From Pseudomonas typographi (lineage in GTDB: Bacteria; Pseudomonadota; Gammaproteobacteria; Pseudomonadales; Pseudomonadaceae), in NCBI RefSeq assembly GCF_014694385.1, contig NZ_JAAOCA010000003.1, positions 62,001 through 126,000 on the forward strand: a stretch of DNA of 64,000 nucleotides, written 5' to 3'. The number at the start of each line of letters is the position of its first letter. Position 1 is the stretch's first letter. The position numbers were made by a program, and so were the translations under genes. Shown in pieces: positions 1 through 8,954 of the stretch. The notes under the pieces are model-generated. The model was given only the letters and a program-made list of their open reading frames with translations. It ran no database searches and was not told where the DNA came from.

Positions 1-993
1 ATCGACCTCGACGGCGAGGCCGTGCACCGCTGGCAATTGCCCCAGCGCCCGGGCCGTGATGCCGTGCTGCTGCCCAATGGCAACCTCGGCTACAACGGTA
101 ACCACCCCGATTCGCCAGACCTGTTTCCGGGCTGGTCGGTGTGGCACGGTGGCGCGTTCAGTGAAGTAACCCCTCAGGGCGAAATCGTTTGGCAGCACAC
201 CGACCTGTTTCACCACCATGACGCCCAGTGGTTGGGCAACGGCCACCTGCTCTATACCACGGTGGAGCCCTTGAGCCCGGCGCTGGCCAGCCGCGTAGTG
301 GGCGGCATTCCCGGCAGCGAGGCAGCCGGTGGAGTGATCTATGCCGACGTGGTCAAGGAGGTCGACCGCCAGGGGCGAGTGGTCTGGGAGTGGCGCAGTT
401 GGGAACATTTGCGGCCCGAAGACTATCCGCTGCACCCGACGTTCGAGCGCTACCACTGGCCGATGGCCAATGCCGCTACCCCGGGGCGTGACGGTAAGGT
501 GATCCTCAGCTTGCGCAGTGTCTCGTCGGTGATCGCCGTCCAACGCGGCAGCGGCCAAGTGCTGTGGCGCCTGGGCCATGATCTGGTTGCCCAGCAGCAC
601 TGCCCCAGCGAGCTGGACAACGGCCGCATCCTGGTATTCGACAACGGTATCTTCCGGCCGAACGTGGCCATGCCATTCTCGCGCATCCTGGAAATCGACC
701 CCCACGCCCAGCACATCGAGTGGCAGTACGCCGATACCCCCGGTTATGCCTTTTTCAGCCCCTTCATGGGCGGGGCGCAACGCCTGCACAACGGCAACAC
801 GCTGGTCACAGAAGCCAATTTTGGCCGCCTGTTCGAAATCACCCGGGCAGGAGACGTGGTGTGGGAATACATCAACCCGTATTTCGCGGCCTACCCGGAT
901 GCCGCCTCGCGCCAGTACCTACCCGGCCAGAACAACGGTGTTTTCCGCGCCCACCGCTATCAGCGCCAGGACATCCCGTGGCTGCGCAACTGA
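1..993 (+). CDS. Arylsulfotransferase-like protein, 5' end outside the window
   Basis: The reading frame is open from base 1, so the gene enters from the left and only the C-terminal 330 residues are visible. The protein has repeated beta-propeller blades with G-x-x-V/I-W motifs (EIVWQHTD, VVWEWRSW, VLWRLGHD, VVWEYINP) and a string of His/Asp residues after the first of these (FHHHDAQW). This matches the arylsulfotransferase (ASST/Arylsulfotran_2) fold, in which a sulfuryl group is moved between aryl sulfates and phenols. A TonB receptor follows after 85 bp on the same strand, which fits uptake of a sulfate ester. The N-terminus and any signal peptide cannot be seen. PQQ-type propeller proteins are the main alternative. 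Confidence 0.72.
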   Translation: MDLDGEAVHRWQLPQRPGRDAVLLPNGNLGYNGNHPDSPDLFPGWSVWHGGAFSEVTPQGEIVWQHTDLFHHHDAQWLGNGHLLYTTVEPLSPALASRVVGGIPGSEAAGGVIYADVVKEVDRQGRVVWEWRSWEHLRPEDYPLHPTFERYHWPMANAATPGRDGKVILSLRSVSSVIAVQRGSGQVLWRLGHDLVAQQHCPSELDNGRILVFDNGIFRPNVAMPFSRILEIDPHAQHIEWQYADTPGYAFFSPFMGGAQRLHNGNTLVTEANFGRLFEITRAGDVVWEYINPYFAAYPDAASRQYLPGQNNGVFRAHRYQRQDIPWLRN

Positions 994-1078
994 ACACGTT
1001 CGACTCACCGCACCCTTAACGATCACGCTTACGCCAGCCACGCGCAGCGAAGTATCGACTCATCACAAGGAATACCTG

Positions 1079-3379
1079 ATGAATCTGCTTTATCCGCGCG
1101 GCCTGTCGGCCAGCGCCCTGGGTTTGTTGTCGTTGATGCCCCTGCTGCCGGTGGCGGCCAACGAAGTGCCAATGACCTCCGATAATCAGCTGCAGCCGGT
1201 CACGGTCGAGGCTCGGCGCCGCAGCGAAGATGCGCAGCAGGTACCCACGGCCATGGCGGTGTTGGGTGGCCAAGCGCTGGAGGCGCAGCGCCTGTATCGC
1301 CTGCAGGATTTGCAGCAAGCGATGCCCAGCCTGAACGTCTCGTTCATGAACCCGCGCCAGGCCAGCCTGTCGGTCCGCGGCCTGGGTAATAACCCTGCCA
1401 GTGACGGCCTGGAGGGCAGCGCCGGGATCTACCTCGACAATGTTTACCTAGGGCGGCCTGGCATGGCCGTGTTCGACCTGCTCGACATCGAGCAGATGGA
1501 ACTGCTGCGGGGGCCGCAGGGCACGCTGTTTGGTAAGAATACCGCCGCCGGTGTGCTGAACATCACCACACGCCAGCCCAGTTTCACCCCCCAAGGCAGC
1601 CTCGCCAGCTCCCTGGGCGAGGACGGCTACACGCAGACCCAGGCCAGTTTTTCCGGGCCGCTCAGCGACACTCTGGCCGGGGGCATCGCCACCTACCGCA
1701 GCCATGAAAATGGCTATGTGAAAAACCAATACGACGGCCATACCCTCGGCGGTGGCATGCGCCAGGGCCTGCGCGGGCAGTTGTTGTTCAAGCCCAACGA
1801 AGCATTCAGCCTGCGCTGGCTGGCCGACTACAACGAAGAGGACTCCAGCGCCGGCACCCGCTCACTGTTCAGCACCGGGCCGACGATCGACGGCACCAAC
1901 CGCTATGCCGAACGTGCCGCCGCCGTGGGTGCCACGCTGGTGAATGGGCGCAAAGTCAACCTGGATGCCGACCAACGGGTCAAGGTATTCCAGGGCGGCA
2001 CCTCGTTGGAAGCCCATTGGGCCTTGCCCAACGACTTCACCCTGACGTCGATCAGCGCCTATCGCTGGTGGGATTTCACCCCGCGCAATGACGACGAACT
2101 CAACGTCGATGTGATGCGCAACGTCGGCCAGTCCGCCCGGGATAAGCAATATTCCCAGGAGCTGCGGCTGGCTTCGCCACTGGGCGAGCATTTCGACTAC
2201 GTGCTGGGCGGCTATTATTTCCGCCAGCAAATGCACAACACTGTGTTCACCTATTACGGGCCGCTCGCCGACACGTGGAACGGTACCCCGCAAGGGGCGC
2301 TGAACAATGTCGACAGCCTTGGCCATGGCCATGTCGATACCGACAGTTTCGCCACCTTCGCCCAAGGCACCTGGCACCTGGCCCCGCGCCTGGATTTCAC
2401 CCTGGGGCTGCGCGGCACCTATGAACGCAAGCGGGCGCGGGTCACCCGCGATGCGCCGGTGGGCGGTGCCGAGGTCAGCGTTGCGGTTGCCGCGGCCCGG
2501 GCCAGCCGCGTGGGTGCCTACGATTCCGCTGAACTCAGCCTTTACAGCTTCAGCCCGTCGGCGTTGGCCAGCCTGGCCTGGCATATCAACGAGCAACTGT
2601 TGGGCTATGCCTCGCTGTCCCATGGTGAGAAGTCCGGTGGCGTCAACCTCAGTGTCGCCAGCGCACCGGTGGCGGGCGCCGACTCGTTGCTGATCGGCAG
2701 CGAACGAGCCAACGACGCCGAGTTGGGTATCAAAACCACCTTGCTAGGCCAGCGCCTGCTGCTCAATGCGAACCTGTTCTGGACCCTGGTGCACGGTTAC
2801 CAGACCAATGCCTACGACGACGCCACCCTCTCCAGCTACCTGACCAACGCCGGCACCGTGCGCAGCCGCGGCCTGGAACTGGACAGCACGTGGCGTGTGA
2901 GCCGTGGCCTGACGATCAACGCCAACGGTTCATGGAATGATGTGCGCTATGTGTCTTACGACGATGCCCCCTGCCCGGCCGAGGTCGCCTTGCGCCCCGG
3001 TGCACCGGCCTCTTGCGACCTCAGCGGGCATACGGTGGTGGGGGCCTCGAAATGGATCTTCAACACCAGCGCCAGCTACCAATGGCACCTGGCCAACGGC
3101 CTGCAGCCATACCTTAATGGCAGCTATGCCTGGCGTTCCCATGCCGTGGGCACCGTGGACGATTCGCGCGAGGCGCAGTTGCCCGGCTATGGGCTGGTCA
3201 ACCTCTCTACCGGCCTACGCGGCGACTGGGGCCAGGGGCAGTGGGATGTGTCGCTGTGGCTGAAGAACGCCTTTAACAAGACCTACTACACCGCCCTGTG
3301 GAACTCGCCCAATGGCGCCTACACCGGCGTGCTCGGCACCCCGCGTACCCTGGGCATGACGGCGCGCTATGATTTTTGA
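1079..3379 (+). CDS. TonB-dependent outer-membrane receptor
   Basis: The 766-residue product starts at ATG 1079, preceded by AAGGAA (1067-1072); the frame stays open further upstream but without a ribosome site. It has a signal peptide ending near VAA-NEV (about residue 24), a TonB-box-like segment (LQPVTVEA), a plug domain (IEQMELLRGPQGTLFGKNTAAG, about residues 136-157) and a beta-barrel ending in aromatic Phe (ARYDF). It should import a ligand across the outer membrane using TonB energy. The plug is the GPQGTLFGKNT type common in receptors for non-siderophore substrates. The ligand is not deducible; the preceding arylsulfotransferase-like gene suggests an aromatic or sulfated compound. Confidence 0.9.
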   Translation: MNLLYPRGLSASALGLLSLMPLLPVAANEVPMTSDNQLQPVTVEARRRSEDAQQVPTAMAVLGGQALEAQRLYRLQDLQQAMPSLNVSFMNPRQASLSVRGLGNNPASDGLEGSAGIYLDNVYLGRPGMAVFDLLDIEQMELLRGPQGTLFGKNTAAGVLNITTRQPSFTPQGSLASSLGEDGYTQTQASFSGPLSDTLAGGIATYRSHENGYVKNQYDGHTLGGGMRQGLRGQLLFKPNEAFSLRWLADYNEEDSSAGTRSLFSTGPTIDGTNRYAERAAAVGATLVNGRKVNLDADQRVKVFQGGTSLEAHWALPNDFTLTSISAYRWWDFTPRNDDELNVDVMRNVGQSARDKQYSQELRLASPLGEHFDYVLGGYYFRQQMHNTVFTYYGPLADTWNGTPQGALNNVDSLGHGHVDTDSFATFAQGTWHLAPRLDFTLGLRGTYERKRARVTRDAPVGGAEVSVAVAAARASRVGAYDSAELSLYSFSPSALASLAWHINEQLLGYASLSHGEKSGGVNLSVASAPVAGADSLLIGSERANDAELGIKTTLLGQRLLLNANLFWTLVHGYQTNAYDDATLSSYLTNAGTVRSRGLELDSTWRVSRGLTINANGSWNDVRYVSYDDAPCPAEVALRPGAPASCDLSGHTVVGASKWIFNTSASYQWHLANGLQPYLNGSYAWRSHAVGTVDDSREAQLPGYGLVNLSTGLRGDWGQGQWDVSLWLKNAFNKTYYTALWNSPNGAYTGVLGTPRTLGMTARYDF

Positions 3380-3434
3380 CCCACCGCAGGTACTACCCGC
3401 GCGCGGCAGTATCACAACGCTGCCCCACCGCGCC

Positions 3435-4340
3435 TCATGCCGCCGTGCGAGCGTGCAACAGCGCCTTGGCCACCCACTGCCCAAAAAGCGCTACCGGCTG
3501 TTGCAAATTGCCCAAAAAGCGTGGGTGGACCAACCATAGGTCCATCACCGGCTTGAAGTCTTTGACGGGTAATGGCGCCAGTTGGTCGCGGTGGGCGCTG
3601 CGTTCGAGCAACAGCCTTGGCACCAGGCCCAACCCCATGCCGGCGGCCACGAGCCCCAGTTGCAACTCGCTGCCGAAGGTTTCCAGGTTCACCTTCAGCG
3701 ACAGGCCCTGGTCGGCCAGTGCGCGCTGCAGCCCGGCGCGAAACCCACAGCCGTCCGGGTTCAATACCCAGCCGCGGGCATAGCACTGGGCGAGTGTGGT
3801 CGGCCGTTTGGGCCCATCGGCCACTGAGCACACCACCACCAGCTCGACCTTGCCGATCGACGCCCCCATCAAGTTGCAGGGAAACACCTTGCCTGCAGGG
3901 AACAAGGCCACGGCGGCGTCGAGCTCGCCGTTTTCGAGTTTATTGATCAGGTGCCCGCCCCAGCCCGTGACCACCTGGGTGCGTAATTCGGGAAACGCAC
4001 CGCGCAGGGTTGTGAGCGTATCGAGCAGCACCACGTCGCCGATCGTCTGCGGCACGCCGATGCGTAACAGCCCCGCCGGCGGCGCGCCCTCGGCCACCAG
4101 CTCGCGCAGGCCGTCCATTTCTCGCAAAATACCCAGGCAGCGCTGGTACACCTGCAAGCCGAGCGGCGTCGGCTTCAGCGGTTTGGTTTGGCGGTCGAAC
4201 AGCGCCACGCCCAACGCCTGCTCAAGGTTCTGGACCCGGCGGGTGATGGCCGGCTGCGTGAGGTCGAGGGCCAGGGCGGCGTGGCTGATGGACTGGTAGC
4301 GGACCACGCTCACGAACGCCCCGATGTCGTCGATCTTCAT
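3435..4340 (-). CDS. LysR-family transcriptional regulator
   Basis: The 301-residue protein starts at the ATG at 4340; a TTG two codons upstream was not preferred. The N-terminal winged HTH (FVSVVRYQSISHAALALDL then TQPAITRRVQNLEQALGVALFDR, residues 10-50) is a clear LysR DNA-binding domain, followed by a substrate-binding effector domain from about residue 90. It lies 107 bp downstream of tctA on the same strand and could be read through from the tct operon or from its own promoter in that gap. The position suggests control of the tct and monooxygenase genes, with an organic acid or sulfonate as coinducer, which is inference. Confidence 0.9.
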   Translation of the reverse strand: MKIDDIGAFVSVVRYQSISHAALALDLTQPAITRRVQNLEQALGVALFDRQTKPLKPTPLGLQVYQRCLGILREMDGLRELVAEGAPPAGLLRIGVPQTIGDVVLLDTLTTLRGAFPELRTQVVTGWGGHLINKLENGELDAAVALFPAGKVFPCNLMGASIGKVELVVVCSVADGPKRPTTLAQCYARGWVLNPDGCGFRAGLQRALADQGLSLKVNLETFGSELQLGLVAAGMGLGLVPRLLLERSAHRDQLAPLPVKDFKPVMDLWLVHPRFLGNLQQPVALFGQWVAKALLHARTAA

Positions 4341-4400
4341 ACTCAAAGCACAGCGCCTACCACGAAATAGGGAAAAAGCATAATCGTATTCATCCCGCCA

Positions 4401-4410
4401 CGGCTAGCCG
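4401..4410. repeat. 10-bp perfect palindrome between tctA and lysR
   Basis: CGGCTAGCCG is self-complementary. It lies in the 107-bp gap between the end of tctA and the start of the LysR gene, 61 bp upstream of the LysR ATG. It could be an operator half or a short hairpin; no T-run follows on either strand. Confidence 0.25.
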
Positions 4411-4447
4411 GCACCGGGGCACCAGCTGCTGCGAGCGTGCCCATGGG

Positions 4448-5950
4448 CTACTCGGCCTCGAAGGCCTCTGCACGGTTACGACGCAACGCCGGCAGCACCA
4501 TCACGATGACCAAACCCACGGCGGCGCACAGCAACACCAACGAGATCGGCCGCTCGACGAACACGGCAAAATGGCCGCGCGAGATCAATAACGCACGGCG
4601 CAGGTTCTCTTCCATCAGCGGCCCCAGCACGAACCCTAGCAGCAGCGGTGCCGGGCCAAGCCGCAGCTTGGCGAACAGGTAGCCGACCACGCCGAAGGCG
4701 AGCATCTGCCACAGGTCGAAGATCGAGTTCTGCACCGAAAACACGCCGATGGCGCAGAACACCAGAATGGCCGGGTACATCAAGCGATAAGGCACTTTCA
4801 GTAGCTTCACCCAAAGGCCCAGCATCGGCAGGTTCAAGGCCAGCAGCATCACGTTGCCGATCCACATCGAAACGATCAGCCCCCAGAACAACTCGGGGTT
4901 TTGGCTGATCACCATGGGGCCCGGCTGGATGTTGTGAATCAACATGGCACCGATCATCATCGCCATCACCGCATTGGACGGTATCCCCAAGGTCAACAGG
5001 GGCACGAACGATGTCTGCGCCGCGGCGTTATTGGCCGACTCGGGCCCGGCTACCCCCTCCAGCGCCCCGTGGCCAAACAGGTGCGGGTGGCGGGAGACTT
5101 TCTTTTCCAGCGCATAAGACGAAAACGACGCCAACGCCGCGCCACCGCCGGGCAATACGCCAAGGAACGCCCCCAGTGCGGTGCCCCTGATGATCGGCGC
5201 GGCCATGCCCTTGAAATCTTCGCGCCGTGGCCACAGCCGGTCCAACCCTGGGCTGATGGCCTGGCGCACCGACTGGTCTTCCAGGTTACGCACGATCTCG
5301 GCGACGCCGAACAGCCCCATGGCCAGGCAAACGAAGTTCAACCCATCGACCAATTCCAAGCGCCCGAAGCTGAAACGGGCGATCCCGGAATTCACATCGG
5401 TGCCGACCATGCCCAACAGCAGGCCAACCAAGATCATCCCGATGGCTTGGTAAACCGAACCGGAGGCCAGCACCACCGCACCGATCAGGCCAAACACCAT
5501 CAACGAGAAATAATCGGCAGGGCCGAAGTCCATTGCCGAATCCGTCAGTGGCCCCGCGAAAGCAGCCAACAGCAACGTGCCTACGGTGCCGGCGAAGAAC
5601 GAGCCGAGCGCCGCGGTGGCCAGTGCCAGCCCCGCCCTGCCCTGGCGCGCCATCTGGTAACCGTCCAAGGTGGTGACTACCGAAGACGACTCGCCTGGCA
5701 GGTTGACCAAAATGGCGGTGGTAGAGCCGCCGTATTGCGCGCCGTAGTAAATCCCCGCCAGCATGATCAGTGCGCTGGTGGGCGCCAGCGAATAGGTCGC
5801 CGGCAGCAACATGGCGATGGTCGCGACCGGCCCCAGGCCGGGCAGCACCCCGATCAACGTACCCAGCAGGCAGCCGATAAAGGCGTACAGCAGGTTGTGT
5901 AACGTCAAGGCGGTGGAGAACCCCAGCGCCAGGTGGTCGAGTAGTTCCAT
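4448..5950 (-). CDS. tctA: TctA large membrane subunit of a tripartite tricarboxylate-type importer
   Basis: This 500-residue, highly hydrophobic protein has the TctA signature segments [21 protein letters not shown] (about residues 29-50) and [25 protein letters not shown] (about residues 67-91), repeated in mirrored form in the second half ([17 protein letters not shown]). About 11-12 membrane segments are expected. With TctB and a periplasmic TctC protein it forms a secondary, ion-driven importer of carboxylates or related anions. The start is 7 bp after the tctB stop, so the two are translated together. TctC (7878) diverges across the monooxygenase gene rather than sitting in the same operon. 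Confidence 0.95.
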   Translation of the reverse strand: MELLDHLALGFSTALTLHNLLYAFIGCLLGTLIGVLPGLGPVATIAMLLPATYSLAPTSALIMLAGIYYGAQYGGSTTAILVNLPGESSSVVTTLDGYQMARQGRAGLALATAALGSFFAGTVGTLLLAAFAGPLTDSAMDFGPADYFSLMVFGLIGAVVLASGSVYQAIGMILVGLLLGMVGTDVNSGIARFSFGRLELVDGLNFVCLAMGLFGVAEIVRNLEDQSVRQAISPGLDRLWPRREDFKGMAAPIIRGTALGAFLGVLPGGGAALASFSSYALEKKVSRHPHLFGHGALEGVAGPESANNAAAQTSFVPLLTLGIPSNAVMAMMIGAMLIHNIQPGPMVISQNPELFWGLIVSMWIGNVMLLALNLPMLGLWVKLLKVPYRLMYPAILVFCAIGVFSVQNSIFDLWQMLAFGVVGYLFAKLRLGPAPLLLGFVLGPLMEENLRRALLISRGHFAVFVERPISLVLLCAAVGLVIVMVLPALRRNRAEAFEAE

Positions 5951-5956
5951 TGGGTA

Positions 5957-6418
5957 TTAACCGATAAAGGTGGGCCAAAGCGGCATGGGCAGGCCTAGGC
6001 CGGCGACGAAGACCAAAGCGCTGAACAGGCTGATCGCCGCCGCGTTGGCCAGGCTCGCGGCCCAATTGAACTGCGCGCTGGCGCGGCTGCTGACCAGCAC
6101 CAGCACGGCGCTGGCGATCACCAGCCCGGCGGTGGGCAGCAGTAATGCGAACAACCCCAGGGCGCCGAGCACCCACCCCAGAGGTTTCCAAGCCCAAGGT
6201 TCCAGGCGCTGGGCCGGGCGTTGGCGCGACCCCGCACGCAGGATCGCCCCCAGCCCCAACAGGCCCAGCCCAATGCCCAGCCAGAATGGAAAGAACCCGG
6301 CGCCCATGCGCGCGGGCGTGCCCAAACCATAGCCATAGGCAACCCCGGCACTGCCGCAGCCAAGCAGCAGGTACAGCAACCCTACGCTGAAATCCACATG
6401 TTGGCGGGGTGCGTTCAT
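5957..6418 (-). CDS. tctB: TctB small membrane subunit of tripartite importer
   Basis: The 153-residue protein has four predicted membrane segments (around residues 10-28, 40-58, 80-115 and 125-148), the size and topology of TctB. The loop with GTPARMGAGFFPFWLGIGL is typical of the family (P-x-x-x-P/G-x-x-P). Its start overlaps the stop of the upstream monooxygenase by 4 bp (ATGA type), so monooxygenase, tctB and tctA are one transcription unit. Sequence conservation in TctB is low; identity rests on size, topology and adjacency to tctA. Confidence 0.88.
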   Translation of the reverse strand: MNAPRQHVDFSVGLLYLLLGCGSAGVAYGYGLGTPARMGAGFFPFWLGIGLGLLGLGAILRAGSRQRPAQRLEPWAWKPLGWVLGALGLFALLLPTAGLVIASAVLVLVSSRASAQFNWAASLANAAAISLFSALVFVAGLGLPMPLWPTFIG

Positions 6419-7734
6419 GGTTCGCCTGCCCAGCGCCGGTGCGCCGGGCGCGGCAACCCGAGGTGGTCACGCAGGGTGCGGCCCTCATAGGCGTGGCGAA
6501 ACAGCCCACGCTTGCGCAAGATCGGCAGTACCCCGTCGATGAACAATTCCAACCCCTCGGGGAAATGCGACGGCATGAGGTTAAAACCATCAGCCGCCTC
6601 GCCTTCGAACCAGGCGATCATCTCGTCGGCCACTTGCTCGGGCGTACCGACCAGGATCTTATGGCCGCGGGCACCGGCAGCCAGGTGGCAAAGTTGGCGC
6701 AGGGTCAGCCCGTCGCGGTGGCTCATGTCCAGCAGCAACTTGGCCCGGCTTTTCATGTTTTCCGGCAGCGGCAGGTCCGGTAACGGCTGGTCGAGGTCGA
6801 AACCGCTGAGGTCCTGGCCGAGGCGATCGCTCACCAGCACCAGGGCCGCGTCCAGGTCGGTCCATTGCTGCAGTTGTTCGAAGCGGGCCTGCGCCTCTAC
6901 CGGGGTGGCGCCGATGATCGGCATGATACCTGGCATCACCAGGCAATGGTGCGGGTCGCGGCCCTGGGCGACCACTTCGCGCTTGAGCTCGCGGTAAAAA
7001 TCCTGCGCCGTGTCCAGGGCCTGCTGGGCAGTGAACACCACCTCGGCGATGCGCGCGGCCAGGGCCATGCCCGGCCCGGACGAACCCGCTTGGATCAGCA
7101 CCGGATGCCCTTGCGGGCTGCGCGTCAGGTTCAGCGGGCCAGCCACATCGAAGTGCTCGCCCTGGTGGTCGAGGCGATGCATCTTGTTGACGTCGAGGTA
7201 TACCCCGGTCTCGGCGTTGCGCACATAGGCGTCGTCTTCAAAGCTGTCCCACAGGCCGCGCACCACATCGACGAACTCTTCGGCGATCGCATAGCGCTGG
7301 TCGTGCTTGGGGTGGCTGGCCCGGGAAAAATTCGCCGCGCTGTCATAACCGGTGGTCACCACATTCCACGCGGCGCGCCCGCCGGAGAGGTGATCGAGGG
7401 TGCCAAATTGCCGGGCCACGGTGTACGGCTCGTTGTAGGTGGTCGATGCTGTGGCGGCCAGGCCGATGCGTTCGGTCACCGCGGCCAGTGAGCCGAGCAA
7501 GGTCAGGGGTTCGAAGCGCACGATCATCGATGGATGGTCTTTGCCACTGGTGACCAGCTTATCGCCGAAGAACACCATGTCCAGGCAGGCACGTTCCGCC
7601 GCGAGGGTCAGGTTGCGAATCAGTGCGATATTTTCGCTGCCGCTTTGCGCCCCGGGGTAACGCCAGCCGCTGGCATGGTGGCCGGCCGCCTGAATGAACA
7701 GGCCCAGGCGCATCTGTTGAAGTGTTTGGCTCAT
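6415..7734 (-). CDS. LLM-class flavin monooxygenase, NtaA/SnaA/DszA family
   Basis: The 439-residue protein has the NtaA/SnaA/DszA layout: G-H-H-x-x-x-W-R near residue 20, FEPLTLLGSLAAVTERIGL (about 74-92), LDHLSGGRAAWNVVT (about 113-127), the long family insertion with DVNKMHRLDHQGEHFDVAGPLN, then HPVLIQAGSS. Members oxidise a substrate with O2 and FMNH2 supplied by a separate reductase, usually cleaving C-S or C-N bonds. ATG 7734 is preferred over the TTG one codon upstream. The 4-bp overlap with tctB ties oxidation to the Tct importer, so the substrate is probably an anion taken up by TctABC. No reductase is adjacent. Confidence 0.9.
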   Translation of the reverse strand: MSQTLQQMRLGLFIQAAGHHASGWRYPGAQSGSENIALIRNLTLAAERACLDMVFFGDKLVTSGKDHPSMIVRFEPLTLLGSLAAVTERIGLAATASTTYNEPYTVARQFGTLDHLSGGRAAWNVVTTGYDSAANFSRASHPKHDQRYAIAEEFVDVVRGLWDSFEDDAYVRNAETGVYLDVNKMHRLDHQGEHFDVAGPLNLTRSPQGHPVLIQAGSSGPGMALAARIAEVVFTAQQALDTAQDFYRELKREVVAQGRDPHHCLVMPGIMPIIGATPVEAQARFEQLQQWTDLDAALVLVSDRLGQDLSGFDLDQPLPDLPLPENMKSRAKLLLDMSHRDGLTLRQLCHLAAGARGHKILVGTPEQVADEMIAWFEGEAADGFNLMPSHFPEGLELFIDGVLPILRKRGLFRHAYEGRTLRDHLGLPRPAHRRWAGEP

Positions 7735-7776
7735 CAATATCTCACTACCGAGCAGCAGGGTGGCTTTGGCTCTTGA

Positions 7777-7789
7777 GCCTAAGGTTAGA
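7777..7789 (+). promoter_or_regulatory. 13-bp motif shared with the 55.5-kb divergent region
   Basis: GCCTAAGGTTAGA occurs here, 88 bp before the tctC ATG, and again on the minus strand at 55565-55577, 93 bp before the CmcJ-type gene. Both sites lie in divergent promoter regions, in the same orientation and nearly the same distance from the gene they face. It could be a common operator or part of a promoter. An AT-rich stretch (7790-7855) follows here. Confidence 0.4.
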
Positions 7790-7877
7790 TCAAAACGTTA
7801 TTAATAATATTCATGCAATACTGAAAAGATAATAAATAGAAATCATCTTAGAAGTCTACTTGGCCGTGAGAACCCCG

Positions 7878-8831
7878 ATGAATTTGCTCAAAAAACTGAC
7901 CGTTGCCGCGCTGGTAGCCCTGTGTGCTAGTACCGCCCTGGCGCAATACCCCGACAAACCCATTACCTACGTAGTGCCCTATACCCCTGGTGGCACCAAC
8001 GACAACATTGCGCGGATCATCGCCCGCCATTTGGGTGAGCGCCTGGGCCAGCCCATCGTGGTCGAGAACAAGCCGGGGGCCGCCGGCACGTTGGGCGCGG
8101 CGTATGTGGCCCATGCCGCCGCCGACGGCTACACGCTGTTGAACGCTTCCATCGGTAACCTGGCAATCGCCCCACAACTGCTGGCGGTGCAGTTCGACCC
8201 GTTCAACGACCTCACACCGGTTGCGCACTTGGCAGGGTCGCGCTCAGTCATCGCGGTGAACCCGGCACTGCCGATCCACTCCATCGCCGAGTTGATCGCG
8301 TACGCCAAAGCGCACCCGGGGGAGTTAACCTACGGCACCTCGGGCAACGGCACGCCCGGCCATATTTCCACCGAATACCTGAAGCTGCTGGCCGGTATCG
8401 ATCTGGTCCACGTTCCCTACAAAGGCAGTGCACAAGCGCTGTCCGATGCCACCGCCGGGCACATCGACCTGGTCAGCGACCCGCTGGCCAACACCTTCGT
8501 CCAGGCCGGCAAGTTGCGTGGCCTGGCCTACTTTGGCACCGATGAGGCCCCGGACCTGCCAGGCATTCCGTCGCTCACCGAAACGTACCCACAGTGGAAG
8601 TTCTCAGGCTCGTACCTGGCCATGGCGCCGGCCGGCACCCCGCCCGACGTGCTGGCGAGCATTCGCCAAGCGTTCGACGACGTGCTGGCCGAGCCTGAAA
8701 CGATCAGCGAATTGAAAGCACTGGGCATGGCGCCGCAGCGCCTGAGTACCGAGCAAAGCGCGGCGCTGATCCGCGCGACCCATGACGTGAGCCAGCAGAT
8801 CATTGCCCAGGCGCATATCAAGGCGGGGTAA
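7878..8831 (+). CDS. tctC: TctC/Bug-family periplasmic binding protein
   Basis: The 317-residue product starts at ATG 7878 (an in-frame TTG at 7860 was rejected because the signal peptide begins MNLLKKLTVAAL). The signal peptide ends near ALA-QYP (about residue 22). The mature N-terminus has the Bug-family segment YPDKPITYVVPYTPGGTND, followed by VENKPGAAGTLG and a G-x-S/T-G-x-G-T-PGH motif (YGTSGNGTPGHIS). It should capture a small carboxylate or related anion in the periplasm for TctAB. It diverges from the monooxygenase-tctBA operon across 143 bp. Confidence 0.93.
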   Translation: MNLLKKLTVAALVALCASTALAQYPDKPITYVVPYTPGGTNDNIARIIARHLGERLGQPIVVENKPGAAGTLGAAYVAHAAADGYTLLNASIGNLAIAPQLLAVQFDPFNDLTPVAHLAGSRSVIAVNPALPIHSIAELIAYAKAHPGELTYGTSGNGTPGHISTEYLKLLAGIDLVHVPYKGSAQALSDATAGHIDLVSDPLANTFVQAGKLRGLAYFGTDEAPDLPGIPSLTETYPQWKFSGSYLAMAPAGTPPDVLASIRQAFDDVLAEPETISELKALGMAPQRLSTEQSAALIRATHDVSQQIIAQAHIKAG

Positions 8832-8857
8832 GCGTTGCTGAACATAGGCATAGCGCT

Positions 8858-8872
8858 ATAACCGTTGGTTAT
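8858..8872. repeat. Inverted repeat between tctC and lysR
   Basis: ATAACC and GGTTAT form perfect 6-bp arms around GTT, followed by a T-rich stretch (TTCTTATTT). It lies 26 bp after tctC and 83 bp before the LysR ATG. It could be a weak terminator for tctC or part of a LysR operator; a 3-nt loop and short stem make either uncertain. Confidence 0.3.
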
Positions 8873-8954
8873 TTCTTATTTAACCGGCACGCGCATTATA
8901 TGGCCCGCTCGCATTAAGACGCCCTTGCAAACGTTGAATCGCCACGTGTGAATT

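Noticed and set aside
578-1078. Extended N-terminus of the TonB receptor
   Set aside because: It is in a shadow frame of the arylsulfotransferase-like gene; the signal peptide and ribosome site place the start at 1079.
4901-5902. 333-codon plus-strand frame opposite tctA
   Set aside because: Rich in Gln, Arg and His with no recognisable domain, and antisense to a clear tctA.
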